Origin: Oscillospiraceae bacterium
Lineage (GTDB): Bacteria; Bacillota; Clostridia; Oscillospirales; Acutalibacteraceae
Assembly: GCA_029098185.1 (NCBI GenBank)
Contig: JAQXNV010000038.1
Location: 1-43,921, forward strand
Direction of reading: 5' to 3'
DNA length: 43,921 bases
Positions within the stretch are counted from its first letter, which is position 1; each line of letters begins with the position of its first letter. The notes beneath the pieces are model-generated. The model searched no databases, had not been told where the DNA came from, and saw nothing but the letters and a program-made list of their open reading frames with translations. Positions 28,089 through 36,272 of the stretch are shown one piece after another. The translations under genes were made by a program, and so were the position numbers.

Positions 28089-29360
28089 ATGTTTATAGAT
28101 GTTGCGAAAATTAAATTAAAAGCCGGTGATGGCGGCAATGGCGCCGTATCTTTTCACCGGGAAAAATATGTAGCTTCCGGCGGTCCCGATGGCGGTGACG
28201 GCGGCAGAGGCGGCGATATTGTGTTTCAGACAGACACCAATATTTCCACACTGCAGGATTTTCGCTATAAGCGGAAATATATCGCCAAAAATGGAGAAAA
28301 CGGCGGCGCCAGACGATGCAGCGGCAAAAGCGCTGAGAGCTTGGTGGTCCGTGTGCCAAAGGGTACGCTGGTCAAAGACGCGGAAACAGGCCGCTTGATT
28401 GCGGACCTCTCTACCGATGAACCCCAGGTAATTTTAAAGGGCGGCCGTGGCGGCTGGGGAAACGCACACTTTGCTACACCCACCCGGCAGACGCCTCGTT
28501 TTGCTAAGCCTGGTACGCCGGGCGAGGAGCTGGAGGTACAGTTGGAACTGAAGCTGCTGGCGGATGTGGGACTGGTAGGCTTCCCCAATGTTGGCAAATC
28601 GACGCTGATCTCTGTTGTCAGCGCCGCAAAGCCGAACATTGCCAACTATCATTTTACCACCATCACACCGGTGCTCGGCGTGGTAGATCTGGGCGAGGGC
28701 AATTCTTATGTCATTGCCGATATTCCCGGTCTCATCGAAGGCGCCGGAGAAGGCGTTGGCCTTGGCCATCAGTTCCTGCGCCATGTAGAGCGCTGTAGGA
28801 TGCTGGTGCATATCGTCGATGTTTCCGGCAGCGAGGGGCGGGACCCGAAAGAGGATTTCCGCATTATCAATGAAGAACTGCACAAGTTTAATCCGGAACT
28901 ATCGGAGCGCCCCATGATCGTTGCGGGCAATAAGTGTGATTTGGCGACCGATGAGCAGATCGCGGACTTTAAAGATTTTGTGGAGGAACAGGGCTATGAC
29001 TTCTTCCCGATCATGGCGGCGATTCGCTATGATGTAGACCCGCTGCTGAACAAGATCCAGGAAATGCTCAGCAAGCTGCCGCCGGTTCGCCAGTATGAGC
29101 CGGAACCAGCCCCCGTAAAACCGGTGGAGGAATTCGAAAAGACAAAGGTCAATATCACCAACCACGATGGCGTTTACTTTGTGGAGGGCGATTGGTTGTT
29201 ACAGCTCATCAACTCCATCAATTTCGACGACTACGAGTCTCTGCAATATTTCCAGCGGGTACTAAATAATACCGGCGTTATTGATGCGCTGCGGGAAGCC
29301 GGTGTGCAGGAAGGCGACACCGTCAGTATGTACGATCTGGAATTTGATTTCGTGAACTAG
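28089..29360 (+). CDS. obg: GTPase Obg/CgtA
   Basis: The essential ribosome-assembly and stress GTPase. The glycine-rich Obg fold (~1-158; GDGGNGAVSFHREKYVASGGPDGGDGGRGGD) is followed by the G domain with GFPNVGKST, the TTITP switch, DIPGLIEGA and NKCD. A C-terminal OCT domain (~345-423) ends VSMYDLEFDFVN. The 423 residues are complete for the Gram-positive form. mrnC follows ten bases after. Confidence 0.97.
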   Translation: MFIDVAKIKLKAGDGGNGAVSFHREKYVASGGPDGGDGGRGGDIVFQTDTNISTLQDFRYKRKYIAKNGENGGARRCSGKSAESLVVRVPKGTLVKDAETGRLIADLSTDEPQVILKGGRGGWGNAHFATPTRQTPRFAKPGTPGEELEVQLELKLLADVGLVGFPNVGKSTLISVVSAAKPNIANYHFTTITPVLGVVDLGEGNSYVIADIPGLIEGAGEGVGLGHQFLRHVERCRMLVHIVDVSGSEGRDPKEDFRIINEELHKFNPELSERPMIVAGNKCDLATDEQIADFKDFVEEQGYDFFPIMAAIRYDVDPLLNKIQEMLSKLPPVRQYEPEPAPVKPVEEFEKTKVNITNHDGVYFVEGDWLLQLINSINFDDYESLQYFQRVLNNTGVIDALREAGVQEGDTVSMYDLEFDFVN

Positions 29361-29370
29361 AGGTGGCGCT

Positions 29371-29766
29371 GTGGAACGATTATTTCAGCAACCCTGCGAT
29401 CCCAAGCAGCTCAGCCCGCTGACGCTGGCCTATGTTGGCGACAGCGTCTTTGAATTATTTGTCCGGGAACGGCTCGTCTGTCACGGAAATTGCCCTGTCC
29501 ATCAGCTCCATGAGCGAAGCGTCGCGCAGGTGCGGTGTGATGCCCAGGCAAAATCCATGGAAAAATTGATGGGGCTTCTCACCGAGGAAGAGCTGGCCGT
29601 CTTTAAACGGGGTCGCAACGCCAAGACTTCCGTGCCAAAGCACGCTTCCAGCGCCGACTATCACACGGCAACTGGTTTTGAAGCGCTGTTTGGTTATCTG
29701 TATCTCAGCGGGCGGATCGACCGGTTGCGGCAGTTTTTCCAGGTAATTTGTCCAGAAACCGAATAA
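29371..29766 (+). CDS. mrnC: Mini-ribonuclease 3
   Basis: Mini-III is an RNase III catalytic domain without the dsRNA-binding domain; it matures 23S rRNA. The 131 residues include LTLAYVGDSVFELFVRERLV, with the catalytic acidic pair, and the second helix signature TGFEALFGYLYLSGR. A GTG start at 29371 follows AGAGGTGG. In Bacillus the gene neighbours cysS; here it follows obg and ends at a terminator. Confidence 0.95.
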   Translation: MERLFQQPCDPKQLSPLTLAYVGDSVFELFVRERLVCHGNCPVHQLHERSVAQVRCDAQAKSMEKLMGLLTEEELAVFKRGRNAKTSVPKHASSADYHTATGFEALFGYLYLSGRIDRLRQFFQVICPETE

Positions 29767-29776
29767 ATTTTGTCTT

Positions 29777-29805
29777 GTGCGCTGTAAAGAACAGCGCGCT
29801 TTTTT
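29777..29805 (+). terminator. Intrinsic terminator after mrnC
   Basis: GTGCGCTGT (29777-29785) pairs with ACAGCGCGC (29791-29799), one wobble, loop AAAGA, then a run of T. Confidence 0.92.
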
Positions 29806-29830
29806 ATGCACTATTTCTTAAGGAACCTAC

Positions 29831-29859
29831 TTGACACATAATACTATGTAATATATAAT
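29831..29859 (+). promoter_or_regulatory. Perfect-consensus sigma-A promoter of the PadR module
   Basis: TTGACA (29831-29836), exactly 17 bases, TATAAT (29854-29859): a full consensus match, so the promoter should be very strong unless repressed. Confidence 0.93.
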
Positions 29860-29864
29860 ATAGT
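29843..29864 (+). promoter_or_regulatory. Palindromic operator, probably for the PadR repressor
   Basis: A 22-base near-palindrome, ACTAT at 29843 facing ATAGT at 29864 with 9 of 11 base pairs symmetric, covers the spacer and -10 of the consensus promoter. AT-rich ACTAT-type dyads are typical of PadR-family operators; the padR gene is second in this operon. The match to PadR is inferred. Confidence 0.6.
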
Positions 29865-29923
29865 GCAAACAGATGTATGAAAAAGCCGTCGATCAAACGG
29901 CCAATTGGAAAGGAGAACAAGCC

Positions 29924-30442
29924 ATGCGCTATTGCACAAAATGTGGAACACAAATGACAGACGAGGATCGGTTCTGCCCGAACTGCGGGACAAAAGTCCC
30001 GCCGGAAACGACGGGGGATGATTTCGTTTCCCATGTCCGGGACCTCAACGACACCGACGACACCACCAATCAATTTTCCCCCCAGGACATCCAGCAGAAT
30101 AAAGGCTTTGCTGTGCTGTCCTATATCGGGCTGCTGGTGTTGATCCCCATTTTCGGGGCGTCCCATTCCCGGTTTGCCCGTTACCATGCCAATCAGGGAT
30201 TGGTCCTGCTGATCTTTTCCGCAGCGTATTCCATTGCCCGTGCCATTGTCATGGGCATCCTGCGGGCAATTCTGTGTCATGATCTATTTTGGCCGGGCAG
30301 CGTAGTGTATTCCATTATCAATGGGGCAACGGGACTGGTGCACATCCTGTTTTTGATCCTGATGATCATCGGTATCGTCAACGCAGCAAAGGGGAGAGCC
30401 AAAGAGCTGCCGGTCATCGGCCGTATCCACCTGCTCAAGTAA
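29924..30442 (+). CDS. Zinc-ribbon membrane protein, DUF4870-like
   Basis: A 172-residue protein with an N-terminal zinc ribbon (CTKCGTQMTDEDRFCPNCG, residues 4-22), an acidic linker, and three to four membrane helices. The membrane part has the DUF4870-like pattern NKGFAVLSYIGLLVLIPI, ARYHANQGLVLLIF and a final ILMIIGIVNAAKG helix. The ATG at 29924 follows AAAGGAGA; an upstream in-frame ATG has no site. As first gene behind the repressed promoter, with PadR next, it is likely the main output of an envelope-stress circuit, but its action is unknown. Confidence 0.85.
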   Translation: MRYCTKCGTQMTDEDRFCPNCGTKVPPETTGDDFVSHVRDLNDTDDTTNQFSPQDIQQNKGFAVLSYIGLLVLIPIFGASHSRFARYHANQGLVLLIFSAAYSIARAIVMGILRAILCHDLFWPGSVVYSIINGATGLVHILFLILMIIGIVNAAKGRAKELPVIGRIHLLK

Positions 30443-30481
30443 GATAGGCGGAGATCGCCGGAAAGGAGATAGGGGAAACCA

Positions 30482-30796
30482 TTGGATGTGCAACTAAAAA
30501 AAGGATTGCTGGAAATCTGCGTTTTGGCGGTGCTGGAACGGGAGGACTCCTATGGGTATCAGATCATCAAGGATATTTCTCCCTACATTGAGATTTCCGA
30601 GTCGACGCTATATCCGATCTTAAAGCGGTTGGATGCCAGTGCCTGTTTGGCGACGTATTCAGTCGAGCACAATGGCAGGCTGCGGAAATACTATCGTATT
30701 ACGGATCTAGGCCGAGCGCGGATCAAAGAATTTTTAGATGGATGGGATGACGTGATGCGTGTTTACCAATTCATCGCGGGAGGAAGAGACCAATGA
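30482..30796 (+). CDS. PadR family transcriptional regulator
   Basis: A 104-residue repressor with the PadR winged helix (KKGLLEICVLAVLEREDSYGYQIIKDI, then ESTLYPILKRLDASACLATYS and GRLRKYYRITDLGR). The short C-terminal helix for dimerisation is present, so it is the PadR-s2 class. The TTG at 30482 gives MDVQLKKGLLE, which fits the family. The ATGA-type overlap with the DUF1700 gene links expression. Regulators of this type commonly sense cationic or hydrophobic drugs and envelope stress. It probably represses its own operon at 29843-29864. Confidence 0.92.
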   Translation: MDVQLKKGLLEICVLAVLEREDSYGYQIIKDISPYIEISESTLYPILKRLDASACLATYSVEHNGRLRKYYRITDLGRARIKEFLDGWDDVMRVYQFIAGGRDQ

Positions 30797-31404
30797 CAAA
30801 ACGACAATTTTTTGACGCGTTGTCTTTGCGGTTACAGTCTTTGCCAAAGGAAGAGCTGAACCGCACAATTACTTACTATAATGAAATTTTAGAGGACTAC
30901 ATGGAGGACGGCATGACAGAACAGGAAGCTGTCGCCCAGGTAGAGGATGTGGATACGATCGCCCAGAGGATCTTAGAGGAAAACGCTGCGGAACAGAGCG
31001 CTGCGTCTCAAGTGGTCATCGTCCACAAGGAAAAGAAACGCACCTGGCTCATCGTGCTGTTGGCCATCATCGGTTTTCCCATCTGGTTCCCGATTTTAAT
31101 GGCATTTTTGAGCGTGATCTTCTCTGTCATCTGTGTGCTGTTCAGCGTCATCATCACGCTGCTGTGTATCCCCGTGGGGCTCGCAGGCGGCGCCGTAGGC
31201 GGCATCTGTCTGTCACCGATCTTTTTCGCTACCGGCAACGTGCCAAAAGGGCTCATTCTGCTGGGCGGCGGCCTAATTTGCGCATCGCTGACCATTTTGG
31301 CGATTTTTGCGGCGGTCTATTTGACAAAATGGACCTGGCGCCTTATTTGTTGGATCTGCCGTAAACTTAAGGGATTGTTTACCAGAAAGAAGGCGGTGGC
31401 TTAG
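30793..31404 (+). CDS. DUF1700 family membrane protein
   Basis: A 203-residue protein with the DUF1700 N-terminal helical domain (TKRQFFDALSLRLQSLPKEELNRTITYYNEILEDYMEDGMTEQEAV, ~1-70) and about four membrane helices (~85-185). The family is nearly always encoded between a PadR regulator and a DUF4097 protein, as here. It may pass signals or partner with the DUF4097 protein; its function is not established. It overlaps padR by four bases and ends directly against the next gene. Confidence 0.9.
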   Translation: MTKRQFFDALSLRLQSLPKEELNRTITYYNEILEDYMEDGMTEQEAVAQVEDVDTIAQRILEENAAEQSAASQVVIVHKEKKRTWLIVLLAIIGFPIWFPILMAFLSVIFSVICVLFSVIITLLCIPVGLAGGAVGGICLSPIFFATGNVPKGLILLGGGLICASLTILAIFAAVYLTKWTWRLICWICRKLKGLFTRKKAVA

Positions 31405-32409
31405 ATGAAACGTTCTTTCAAAATTTTATGGATCATCATCGGCTGTCTGTTTGTTGGCGGCGTGATCACTGGTGTGGTTGGATTTGCCATGGTGGATTTC
31501 CAGCCGGAACGAATAGAAGGGGAGGAAACCAGTTTGAAAAATTATGATGTCAAAATGGATCCGGCGAAAACAAAGGAGATCATCGTGGATGTATCGTGCA
31601 AACACGTTTGCGTACAGTTTACCGAATCGAATACGTTTTCCATCGTTTATGATGAAAACCGTAAATATCCGCTGACCATACGGGAAGAAGAACCTGTTTT
31701 GGAACTGACACAGGCAAAAAAACAGAACTGGTATGATTTTTTGACACTGTGGCCCCATCACGAAACGGTCAATCTTCTGGTACCGAATACCTTTACAGGC
31801 ATACTGAACATAAAAACAGAAAACGGTGGGATCCAGGTGATGGACGGAAAATCGCTGAAAAAAATGAAAAAACTGGAATGCCGCACCAAAAACGCAACCA
31901 TTTCGTTGTCGGATCTACAGAATATTGAAGCCCTTGATTGCGAAACGAGCAACAGCAAAATTGAAATGCGCTATGTTGCTGTTTCTAGCGATGTACACCT
32001 GAAAACTACAAATGGTGCGCTCCATGTGGAAAACGCCAATGTCCAAGGCCTTCTGGAAGGGGAAACTTCCAATGGCAAATTATCGGTCCGATCTGTCGAA
32101 GCTAAAAATTGCAGTCTGGAAACCGCTAACGCATCCTTGACGCTGGAAGATCTAAACGTATCCCAAGCACTTACCGCCAAAACCTCCAATGGTTCGTTAT
32201 CTCTCCAGCATCTTGCTGGAGAAGAGATCGTGCTGCGATCCAGCAATGGAAAGATCAGCGGAACGATTGCGGGAAAGCAGGAGGATTACCGTATTGAGAG
32301 CCACACCAGCAATGCTACTAATTCCCTGCCGGAAAATAAGGCAACCGGTACCAAATTGCTGAAAGCGGAAACCAGCAACGGCGACATTAACGTCACATTT
32401 ACCGCATGA
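31405..32409 (+). CDS. DUF4097 family beta-helix protein
   Basis: A 334-residue protein with a single N-terminal membrane anchor (ILWIIIGCLFVGGVITGVVGF), then a repetitive extracytoplasmic domain. From ~residue 165 a SNG/TNG/ANA turn motif recurs roughly every 20 residues (ETSNSKI, KTTNGAL, ETSNGKL, ETANASL, KTSNGSL, RSSNGKI, HTSNAT, ETSNGDI), the mark of a right-handed beta-helix of the DUF4097 (putative adhesin) family. It starts at the base after the DUF1700 stop, with AAGAAGGCGGTGG as ribosome site. It is the third module member under PadR control. Confidence 0.9.
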   Translation: MKRSFKILWIIIGCLFVGGVITGVVGFAMVDFQPERIEGEETSLKNYDVKMDPAKTKEIIVDVSCKHVCVQFTESNTFSIVYDENRKYPLTIREEEPVLELTQAKKQNWYDFLTLWPHHETVNLLVPNTFTGILNIKTENGGIQVMDGKSLKKMKKLECRTKNATISLSDLQNIEALDCETSNSKIEMRYVAVSSDVHLKTTNGALHVENANVQGLLEGETSNGKLSVRSVEAKNCSLETANASLTLEDLNVSQALTAKTSNGSLSLQHLAGEEIVLRSSNGKISGTIAGKQEDYRIESHTSNATNSLPENKATGTKLLKAETSNGDINVTFTA

Positions 32410-32458
32410 TTTGTGCGATCAGGCCCCATACTAACATCATGAACCTTAGGAGGGATTC

Positions 32459-33376
32459 ATGATGTTTTCTTTTGCAAAAAAACAAAAGCCCTGGCTGCTG
32501 GACTGTCTGCTCATCCCGCTGGGAAGCCTGCTCTTTGCCGTGTCTGTTTCGGTGTTCGCTGCCCCCAACGAGATCGCGCCCGGCGGCTTTACAGGCCTTG
32601 CTACGCTGCTCAATTATTTGCTGCAAACGCCCATCGGCTCTGTCACCATGATCTTAAATGTACCGGTGATCCTTTGGGCTATGTGCGTCATTGGCTACAA
32701 GCTGGTGATCAAAACCATTGGCGCGCTGTTTCTCGGCTCTTTTCTCATCGACCTGCTGCCGGTTTGGGTCCCGCCTTATGAAGGGGACCGGCTGTTGGCC
32801 GCTATTTTTGCCGGCGTGCTGGAAGGCCTAGGCTTAGCGCTCATCTTCCTGCGGGGCGGCACCACCGGCGGCACCGTTTTGATCGCCCGGCTGCTCAGCG
32901 GGAGATTTCCCCACGTTTCCATGGGCAAGCTGCTGTTTGTCATCGACTTTGTTGTCATTGCGATCTCCTCTGTCGTCTATCGCAGTCTGGAGAGCGGCCT
33001 TTATGCGCTGATCGTTGTGTTTGTCTCCACCAAAGTCATGGATGCCGTACTGTATGGGCTGGATGTGGGCGTGGGCAAAATGATGTTCATCATCTCCGAT
33101 CACAACGAGGAGATCGCGGAGCAGATCCTCCGGACAAAGGGGAGAGGCGTTACGTTTCTCTATGCCAAAGGCGCCTATAGTAAACGGGAACGCACAGTAC
33201 TGTTCTGTGCGGTGCGAAAATTTGAAATGCCCCAGATCCGCCAGTTGGTCCGAAAAATAGATGAACGGGCATTTCTGATCATTGGTGAGGCAGGGCAGAT
33301 TTCCGGCGAAGGGTTCCAGCCGGAAGTGAAACAGGATAAGACCTTTCGTCAACTGCTGCAAAAACGCCGTAAATAA
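32459..33376 (+). CDS. YitT family membrane protein
   Basis: A 305-residue protein of the YitT (DUF161/DUF2179) family: five to six membrane helices, GTTGGTVLIARLLS at ~residue 138-152, then a cytosolic DUF2179 domain (~220-290; MMFIISDHNEEIAEQILRTKGRGVTFLYAKGAYSKRERTVLFCAV). The ATG follows AGGAGGG. Function unknown; some members have been linked to siderophore or amino-acid handling, not demonstrated here. The gap to the DUF4097 gene is 49 bases without a terminator, so it may read from the same promoter. A long hairpin follows the gene. Confidence 0.9.
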   Translation: MMFSFAKKQKPWLLDCLLIPLGSLLFAVSVSVFAAPNEIAPGGFTGLATLLNYLLQTPIGSVTMILNVPVILWAMCVIGYKLVIKTIGALFLGSFLIDLLPVWVPPYEGDRLLAAIFAGVLEGLGLALIFLRGGTTGGTVLIARLLSGRFPHVSMGKLLFVIDFVVIAISSVVYRSLESGLYALIVVFVSTKVMDAVLYGLDVGVGKMMFIISDHNEEIAEQILRTKGRGVTFLYAKGAYSKRERTVLFCAVRKFEMPQIRQLVRKIDERAFLIIGEAGQISGEGFQPEVKQDKTFRQLLQKRRK

Positions 33377-33427
33377 AAGGAACGGCAGACAGCGATGCAA
33401 GGGTTTCCTGCAATGCTGTCTGCCGTT
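33376..33427. terminator. Bidirectional terminator between yitT-like gene and the Asn-rich gene
   Basis: A 13-base perfect inverted repeat, AACGGCAGACAGC (33381-33393) with GCTGTCTGCCGTT (33415-33427), lies between convergent genes. On the minus strand the stem is followed by TCCTTTTATTTA, a good T-tract; on the plus strand only TT follows, so it serves the minus-strand gene best. Confidence 0.8.
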
Positions 33428-33446
33428 TGCGCTTCGCAATCAGGCG

Positions 33447-33635
33447 TTATCTGCAATTATTGCTGTTGTTTGTGTTGTTGCTGTTGGTACTGTTGGTACC
33501 GTTGTTTGCCTTTTTGTTAGAGGACTGATTCTGGGTTTTGTTTTGAGAAGCGTTCTGAGAAGTTTTGTTTTGCGCATCATTGTTTGCTTTGTTGGTCTTG
33601 TTTGTGTTATGATAGTTGTACTCGTTCTGTGCCAT
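33447..33635 (-). CDS. Small Asn-rich protein, probably spore-associated
   Basis: This minus-strand gene encodes 62 residues that are almost wholly Asn, Thr, Ser, Gln and Lys (for example NKTNKANNDAQNKTSQNASQ), hydrophilic and presumably disordered, ending NNCR. The ATG at 33635 has an excellent GGGGGTGAAAG ribosome site; a longer in-frame start has none. A forespore-type promoter match lies just upstream and a terminator just downstream, so the gene is bounded on both sides. Composition recalls gamma-type small acid-soluble spore proteins, but I see no repeated unit and no alpha/beta SASP motif, so homology is not shown. Confidence 0.72.
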   Translation of the reverse strand: MAQNEYNYHNTNKTNKANNDAQNKTSQNASQNKTQNQSSNKKANNGTNSTNSNNTNNSNNCR

Positions 33636-33657
33636 TTCTTTCACCCCCTTCGCTAGG

Positions 33658-33686
33658 TAGTATTGCCTCTTTCGCAAAAGATATGC
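33658..33686 (-). promoter_or_regulatory. Candidate sigma-F/sigma-G promoter for the Asn-rich gene
   Basis: Reading the minus strand, GCATA (33686-33682) and GGCAATACTA (33667-33658) match the sigma-F consensus elements GYWTA and GGNRANANTW at every defined position, with a 14-base spacer (15 is usual). The start codon is 22 bases further on, leaving a very short leader. Confidence 0.45.
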
Positions 33687-33728
33687 GCACAGGACCCATG
33701 CAAAATCCAGAGAAGGTGTTGATCTGTC

Positions 33729-35069
33729 TTGATAAATTTACCCCAACCGTTTTTAATGCGGATGCAGTCTCTGCTGGAGGAATCGTATCCCGCCTTTTTA
33801 GCGTGCTGTGCACAGCCGGGATTTCGCGGTATCCGATGGAATCCACTGAAGTGCGATCTAAATACACTCCGGGAAAATCTTCCATTTTCTATAGAGCCGT
33901 CGCCGTTTTCACCGCTGAGCTTTTATATTCCCCGGGAAATCCAGCGGATCGGGTCTCTGCCGCTGCATCATGCCGGCGCTTTTTATGTGCAGGAGCCGTC
34001 GGCGTCCTCTGCTGTGACGATATTGGATCCAAAGCCCGGCGACAAAGTGCTGGATCTCTGCGCAGCGCCTGGCGGAAAGTCTACCCAGATCGGCGCGCTC
34101 CTTCAGGGAGAGGGACTGCTCTGGTCCAATGAGTTTGTGAAAAATCGAGCTAGCGTACTGCTTTCCAATATGGAACGGATGGGGATCCGCAACGGCGTTG
34201 TATCTTCCTGCCATCCGGAACAGCTCTGCCAACGGTTGGCAGGCTATTTTGACAAGGTGCTGGTCGATGCGCCATGCTCCGGCGAGGGAATGTTTCTCCA
34301 CGATGAGGGCGCCATCGCCGCTTGGAGCCCGGAGCACGTAAGCGCCTGTGCTGCCCGGCAAAACAGCATCCTGGATTCTGCCGCTATGGCCGTGGCCCCC
34401 GGCGGGATCCTGGTTTATTCTACCTGTACCTATGCTCAGGAGGAAAATGAACAGGTGATCTCGTCATTTTTGGCGCGCCATCCGGAATTCACCCTGCTGG
34501 ACAGCGATGTGACCTTTGGTCGTCCCAGCCGGATATTGCCGCAAACACGGCGGATCTTTCCCATGGATGGCGGGGACGGGCATTTTGTGGCAAAGCTGCA
34601 AAAGATAGACGGAACGCCCTACGGCGGCAAGCTGTTCCAGCTTTCCCGGAACAATGCCGTGGAACAGCAGGGCATCGCGCTGTATCACACGCTGTGCAAG
34701 GATAAAGTACCTGGTCCTATCTTTGAAAGCGGCGGATCCCTTTATTTTCTGCCCGATGCGCTGCCATCCACAGAAGGCCTCTATTTGCTGCGGGCAGGCG
34801 TACAGTTTGCTTCTATCAAGAAAAACCGGCTCGAGCCGGCCCATCATTTTTACACTGCCTCTGCTCCAGAACATCTGAACCAGCTTTGCCGTCTTTCTGC
34901 TAAAGAGGAAACGGTCAATCGGTTCTTGCGGGGAGAGGAGATCCCATGTGATCCCGCTTTTTCCGGCTATACCGGCGTCAGCGTAGACGGCGTTATGCTG
35001 GGGTTTGGCAAGAGCAGTGGCGGCAGACTGAAAAATCATTATCCAAAAGGACTGCGAAATCATATATAA
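33729..35069 (+). CDS. RsmF/NOL1-NOP2-Sun family RNA m5C methyltransferase
   Basis: A 446-residue methyltransferase that uses two cysteines to make m5C in RNA, probably 16S rRNA. The SAM site is VLDLCAAPGGKST, motif IV with the release Cys is VDAPCSGEG, and motif VI with the catalytic Cys is VYSTCTY. HHAGAFYVQEPSA and FPMDGGDGHFVAKL are further family marks. A C-terminal region (~300-446) resembles the RsmF-specific extension, including a PUA-like fold. The TTG at 33729, ten bases after AAGGTG, gives MINLPQPFLMRM. It is divergent from the Asn-rich gene. Confidence 0.9.
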   Translation: MINLPQPFLMRMQSLLEESYPAFLACCAQPGFRGIRWNPLKCDLNTLRENLPFSIEPSPFSPLSFYIPREIQRIGSLPLHHAGAFYVQEPSASSAVTILDPKPGDKVLDLCAAPGGKSTQIGALLQGEGLLWSNEFVKNRASVLLSNMERMGIRNGVVSSCHPEQLCQRLAGYFDKVLVDAPCSGEGMFLHDEGAIAAWSPEHVSACAARQNSILDSAAMAVAPGGILVYSTCTYAQEENEQVISSFLARHPEFTLLDSDVTFGRPSRILPQTRRIFPMDGGDGHFVAKLQKIDGTPYGGKLFQLSRNNAVEQQGIALYHTLCKDKVPGPIFESGGSLYFLPDALPSTEGLYLLRAGVQFASIKKNRLEPAHHFYTASAPEHLNQLCRLSAKEETVNRFLRGEEIPCDPAFSGYTGVSVDGVMLGFGKSSGGRLKNHYPKGLRNHI

Positions 35070-35070
35070 C

Positions 35071-35099
35071 TTGAAATCCCCGCAGGATGGTGGTACAAT
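35071..35099 (+). promoter_or_regulatory. Sigma-A promoter of the aminotransferase gene
   Basis: TTGAAA (35071-35076), 17 bases, TACAAT (35094-35099), starting two bases after the methyltransferase stop and 36 bases before the GTG start. Confidence 0.85.
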
Positions 35100-35134
35100 A
35101 TTCTATAGACAAAAAAGTTAAGGAAGTGTTCTGA

Positions 35135-36205
35135 GTGCAGGAAATCAAGGTAGAGCTTACCAAAAATCCAAAGGAAAAACCACAGGACGACAGTAATCTC
35201 TCGTTTGGTACCATTTTTACGGACCATATGTTTGTGATGAATTACGATGCCGGTGAGGGTTGGCATGATGCCAGGATCGTGCCTTATGGCCCGATCCCAA
35301 TGGAGCCATCTGCCATGTGTCTCCACTACGGCCAATCTGTTTTCGAGGGCATGAAAGCCTATCGCACGCCAGACGACCGGATTTTACTGTTCCGCCCAGA
35401 GAAAAATATGGCTCGGTTGAACCGGTCCAATGATCGTCTGTGCATCCCGCAGATCGATGAAGCATTTGCCCAAAAGGCCATCGAAAAGCTGGTCTCCATC
35501 GAAAAGGACTGGATCCCAAAGACAGAAGGCGCTTCTCTGTACATCCGCCCCTTCATCATCGGTATTGATCCCCACGTTGGCGTCCATCCGGCAGAGCATC
35601 TGCTGTTCATCGTCATCTGCTGCCCCGTTGGCGCTTACTATCCAGAAGGACTGAACCCCGTTAAGATCTATGTAGAGGACAACTACGTCCGTGCGGTACG
35701 GGGCGGTATGGGCTACGTTAAAACAGCGGGCAACTATGCCGCTTCGCTGAAGGCTCAGGATGAAGCAGAAAAGCAGAATTATACCCAGGTCCTCTGGCTG
35801 GACGGCATCGAGCGCAAGTACATCGAGGAAGTCGGTACCATGAACGTGTTCTTCGTCATCGACGATGAAGTGGTCACACCATCACTGCAAGGCTCCATTT
35901 TGCCTGGCATCACGAGAATGTCCACCATTGAGATGCTGAAAGAATGGGGGGTAAAGGTTTCCGAGCGCCGGATCTCCATCCAGGAGGTGGCCGACGCCGC
36001 AAAGGACGGCCGTCTGAAGGAGGCCTTTGGTACCGGTACGGCAGCGGTCATTTCGCCGATCGGTCACCTGAAATGGGAAGATCACATCATGGTCATCAAC
36101 AATGGCGAGATCGGTCCGCTGTCCCAGAAGCTGTATGATACCCTCACGGGGATCCAGTGGGGCAAGCTGGAGGATAAACTCCATTGGACGGTAGAAGTCA
36201 AATAA
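35135..36205 (+). CDS. ilvE: Branched-chain amino acid aminotransferase
   Basis: A PLP enzyme that interconverts Leu, Ile and Val with their 2-keto acids, the last step of their synthesis. The 356 residues are of the class II (ilvE2-like) length, with LHYGQSVFEGMKAYR, the PLP lysine K196 in GYVKTAGNYAASLKAQ, WLDGIERKYIEEVGTMN and FGTGTAAVISPIG. The GTG at 35135 follows AAGGAAGTG. It has its own promoter and a terminator, so it is monocistronic. No other ilv/leu gene is near. Confidence 0.95.
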   Translation: MQEIKVELTKNPKEKPQDDSNLSFGTIFTDHMFVMNYDAGEGWHDARIVPYGPIPMEPSAMCLHYGQSVFEGMKAYRTPDDRILLFRPEKNMARLNRSNDRLCIPQIDEAFAQKAIEKLVSIEKDWIPKTEGASLYIRPFIIGIDPHVGVHPAEHLLFIVICCPVGAYYPEGLNPVKIYVEDNYVRAVRGGMGYVKTAGNYAASLKAQDEAEKQNYTQVLWLDGIERKYIEEVGTMNVFFVIDDEVVTPSLQGSILPGITRMSTIEMLKEWGVKVSERRISIQEVADAAKDGRLKEAFGTGTAAVISPIGHLKWEDHIMVINNGEIGPLSQKLYDTLTGIQWGKLEDKLHWTVEVK

Positions 36206-36213
36206 AATTTTCT

Positions 36214-36240
36214 GGCGGCAGCGATGCCGCCTGTTTTGTT
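36214..36240 (+). terminator. Intrinsic terminator after ilvE
   Basis: GGCGGCA (36214-36220) pairs with TGCCGCC (36225-36231) over a GCGA tetraloop, then TGTTTTGTT. Confidence 0.78.
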
Positions 36241-36272
36241 ATGGGCAATTGGAGAGATGGAGGAAATTTTCG

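Noticed and set aside
33584-34132. Plus-strand frame across the Asn-rich gene and the methyltransferase start
   Set aside because: It overlaps the clear methyltransferase frame and has no family similarity or ribosome site.
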